Origin: JABDBK01 sp964453575 | GTDB taxonomy: Bacteria > Pseudomonadota > Gammaproteobacteria > DSM-16500 | Length of the DNA stretch: 15,734 nt | Assembly (NCBI GenBank): GCA_964453575.1 | Contig: CAYVRW010000055.1 | Span: 1-15,734 of the forward strand | Reading direction: 5' to 3' | The notes under the pieces: generated by a model | What the model saw: the letters and a program-made list of their open reading frames with translations, nothing else | What the model was told of the DNA's origin: nothing | Database searches by the model: none | Program-made: the position numbers and the translations under genes | Shown here: piece after piece, positions 15,187-15,734 of the stretch | How the letters are laid out: every line of letters begins with the position of its first letter | How positions within the stretch are numbered: position 1 is the first letter of the stretch

Positions 15187-15243
15187 GTTAATCTCTCATC
15201 ATTTCAGTGTTTAATTTACGTTACTGAGGATACTGTTTTTAGG

Positions 15244-15253
15244 ATAACGTTAT
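15244..15253. promoter_or_regulatory. ATAACGTTAT palindrome upstream of the AraC-type gene
   Basis: A perfect 10-base palindrome about 60 bases upstream of the AraC-type start. A related TTACGTTA lies at 15216-15223, and two AGGATA repeats sit 14 bases apart between and overlapping them. Position fits an autoregulatory site, but nothing ties it to this protein directly. Confidence 0.25.
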
Positions 15254-15295
15254 TTGATCATTCTTGCTAAGATTTTGGCGGGGTTAATGGGGGTT

Positions 15296-15324
15296 AAAAT
15301 AAAGGGGTCTGACCCCTTTATTTT
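15296..15324. repeat. Perfect REP-like palindrome (14-base arms)
   Basis: AAAATAAAGGGGTC (15296-15309) and GACCCCTTTATTTT (15311-15324) are perfect inverted copies around one T. It lies between the divergent starts of the AraC-type gene and the beta-propeller-like gene, so it is not placed as a terminator for either. The GGGGTC/GACCCC core is shared with the ends of the repeat element at 14042-14281, which suggests one REP-like family. It would extrude or fold as a tight hairpin. Confidence 0.65.
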
Positions 15325-15480
15325 TTCCAATCAGTCTAACATTTCCAGCCTTGGCTCACCCATCAATTTGAAATATCGATAAATATTATATTGCGTCATT
15401 TAAGATTAATTTAATATACAACCCATGGGTATGAATTAAAATAACGCAAATTTTGATAATTACAAAACTGAGGTGAATTT

Positions 15481-15734
15481 ATGTTTGGAAAAGCCATGCC
15501 AACTGAAGCGGAAAATAAAGAGTGGTTAACCCTTTTAAATCAATTTAAATTGCCTATAAACGGCGACATTAATTGCGTGGCCATTTCTGAGGTAGCAAAT
15601 CTTATTCTCATTGGATGTAGGGAAGGTATTTTGGTTTTGAATAAGGACACGCTTACCCTTGCTAAAACACTGAAAACCAGATCTTATTTTATACCTCTAT
15701 CATTAACATTTTCAGAAGATGGGAAGCACTTTAT
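15481..15734 (+). CDS. Beta-propeller/WD40-like protein (5' part only)
   Basis: An open frame of at least 84 codons starts at ATG 15481 and runs off the right edge with no stop. GAGGTG ends five bases before the ATG, a strong ribosome site. After a polar N-terminus (MFGKAMPTEAENKEW), the sequence INCVAISEVANLILIGCREGILVL and the stretch PLSLTFSEDGKHFI follow the rhythm of WD40 or quinoprotein-type blades (hydrophobic strands ending in S-x-D-G-K). There is no signal peptide, so a cytosolic or type-IV-secreted protein is possible. Family is tentative because only one to two blades are visible. Confidence 0.6.
   Translation, partial: MFGKAMPTEAENKEWLTLLNQFKLPINGDINCVAISEVANLILIGCREGILVLNKDTLTLAKTLKTRSYFIPLSLTFSEDGKHF

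Overview
The window is AT-rich, dense bacterial chromosomal DNA. The best guess at lineage is a gammaproteobacterium of the Legionellales type (Legionella, Coxiella, Aquicella or Berkiella-like). This is inference from four things: a gammaproteobacterial LptE, a YjdM/PhnA protein very close to the enterobacterial one, a LexA-like repressor of the kind common in Legionella with the catalytic Ser replaced, and a large unknown protein that ends in a eukaryotic-type CaaX prenylation box. No rRNA, tRNA, CRISPR array or complete insertion sequence was seen. A run of ten Ns (14165-14174) marks a scaffold gap.

Left part (1-1147): the last 30 codons of an upstream gene, a hypothetical gene on the minus strand, and a noncoding stretch of about 470 bases. 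That stretch holds several inverted repeats, including a possible structured RNA and a dyad that could be an operator.

Signalling cassette (1148-6495, all plus strand, spacing from -4 to +19 bases): an XRE/LexA-like repressor, an atypical response regulator, an EamA-type exporter, a type I periplasmic binding protein with no ABC permease or ATPase beside it, and a hybrid sensor histidine kinase. The layout resembles a LuxP/LuxQ-like circuit with its own exporter, regulator and response regulator. The kinase is split by a frame break inside its second membrane segment, so the circuit may be decaying, or the break may be a sequence error. An LptE gene (6676-7176) follows, away from its usual leuS-holA setting.

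Right part (7271-15186, all minus strand): YjdM, a SulP transporter with a STAS domain, a single-domain MazG pyrophosphohydrolase, a duplicated glycine-zipper protein, a compact membrane protein with the full zinc/catalytic residue pattern of alkaline ceramidases (CREST superfamily), an alpha/beta hydrolase next to it, and a 707-residue protein with a duplicated N-terminal module, an ankyrin-like stretch, a Cys cluster and a C-terminal CAVM box. The last is a good candidate for a secreted effector that host enzymes would lipidate. Upstream of it lies an unresolved element bounded by a perfect 23-base inverted repeat, with the N gap in the middle. Then come an AraC-type regulator with a GyrI-like domain, a perfect palindrome, and the start of a beta-propeller-like gene that runs off the end.

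The strongest leads are the CAVM protein, the ceramidase-like protein with its hydrolase neighbour, and the signalling cassette.
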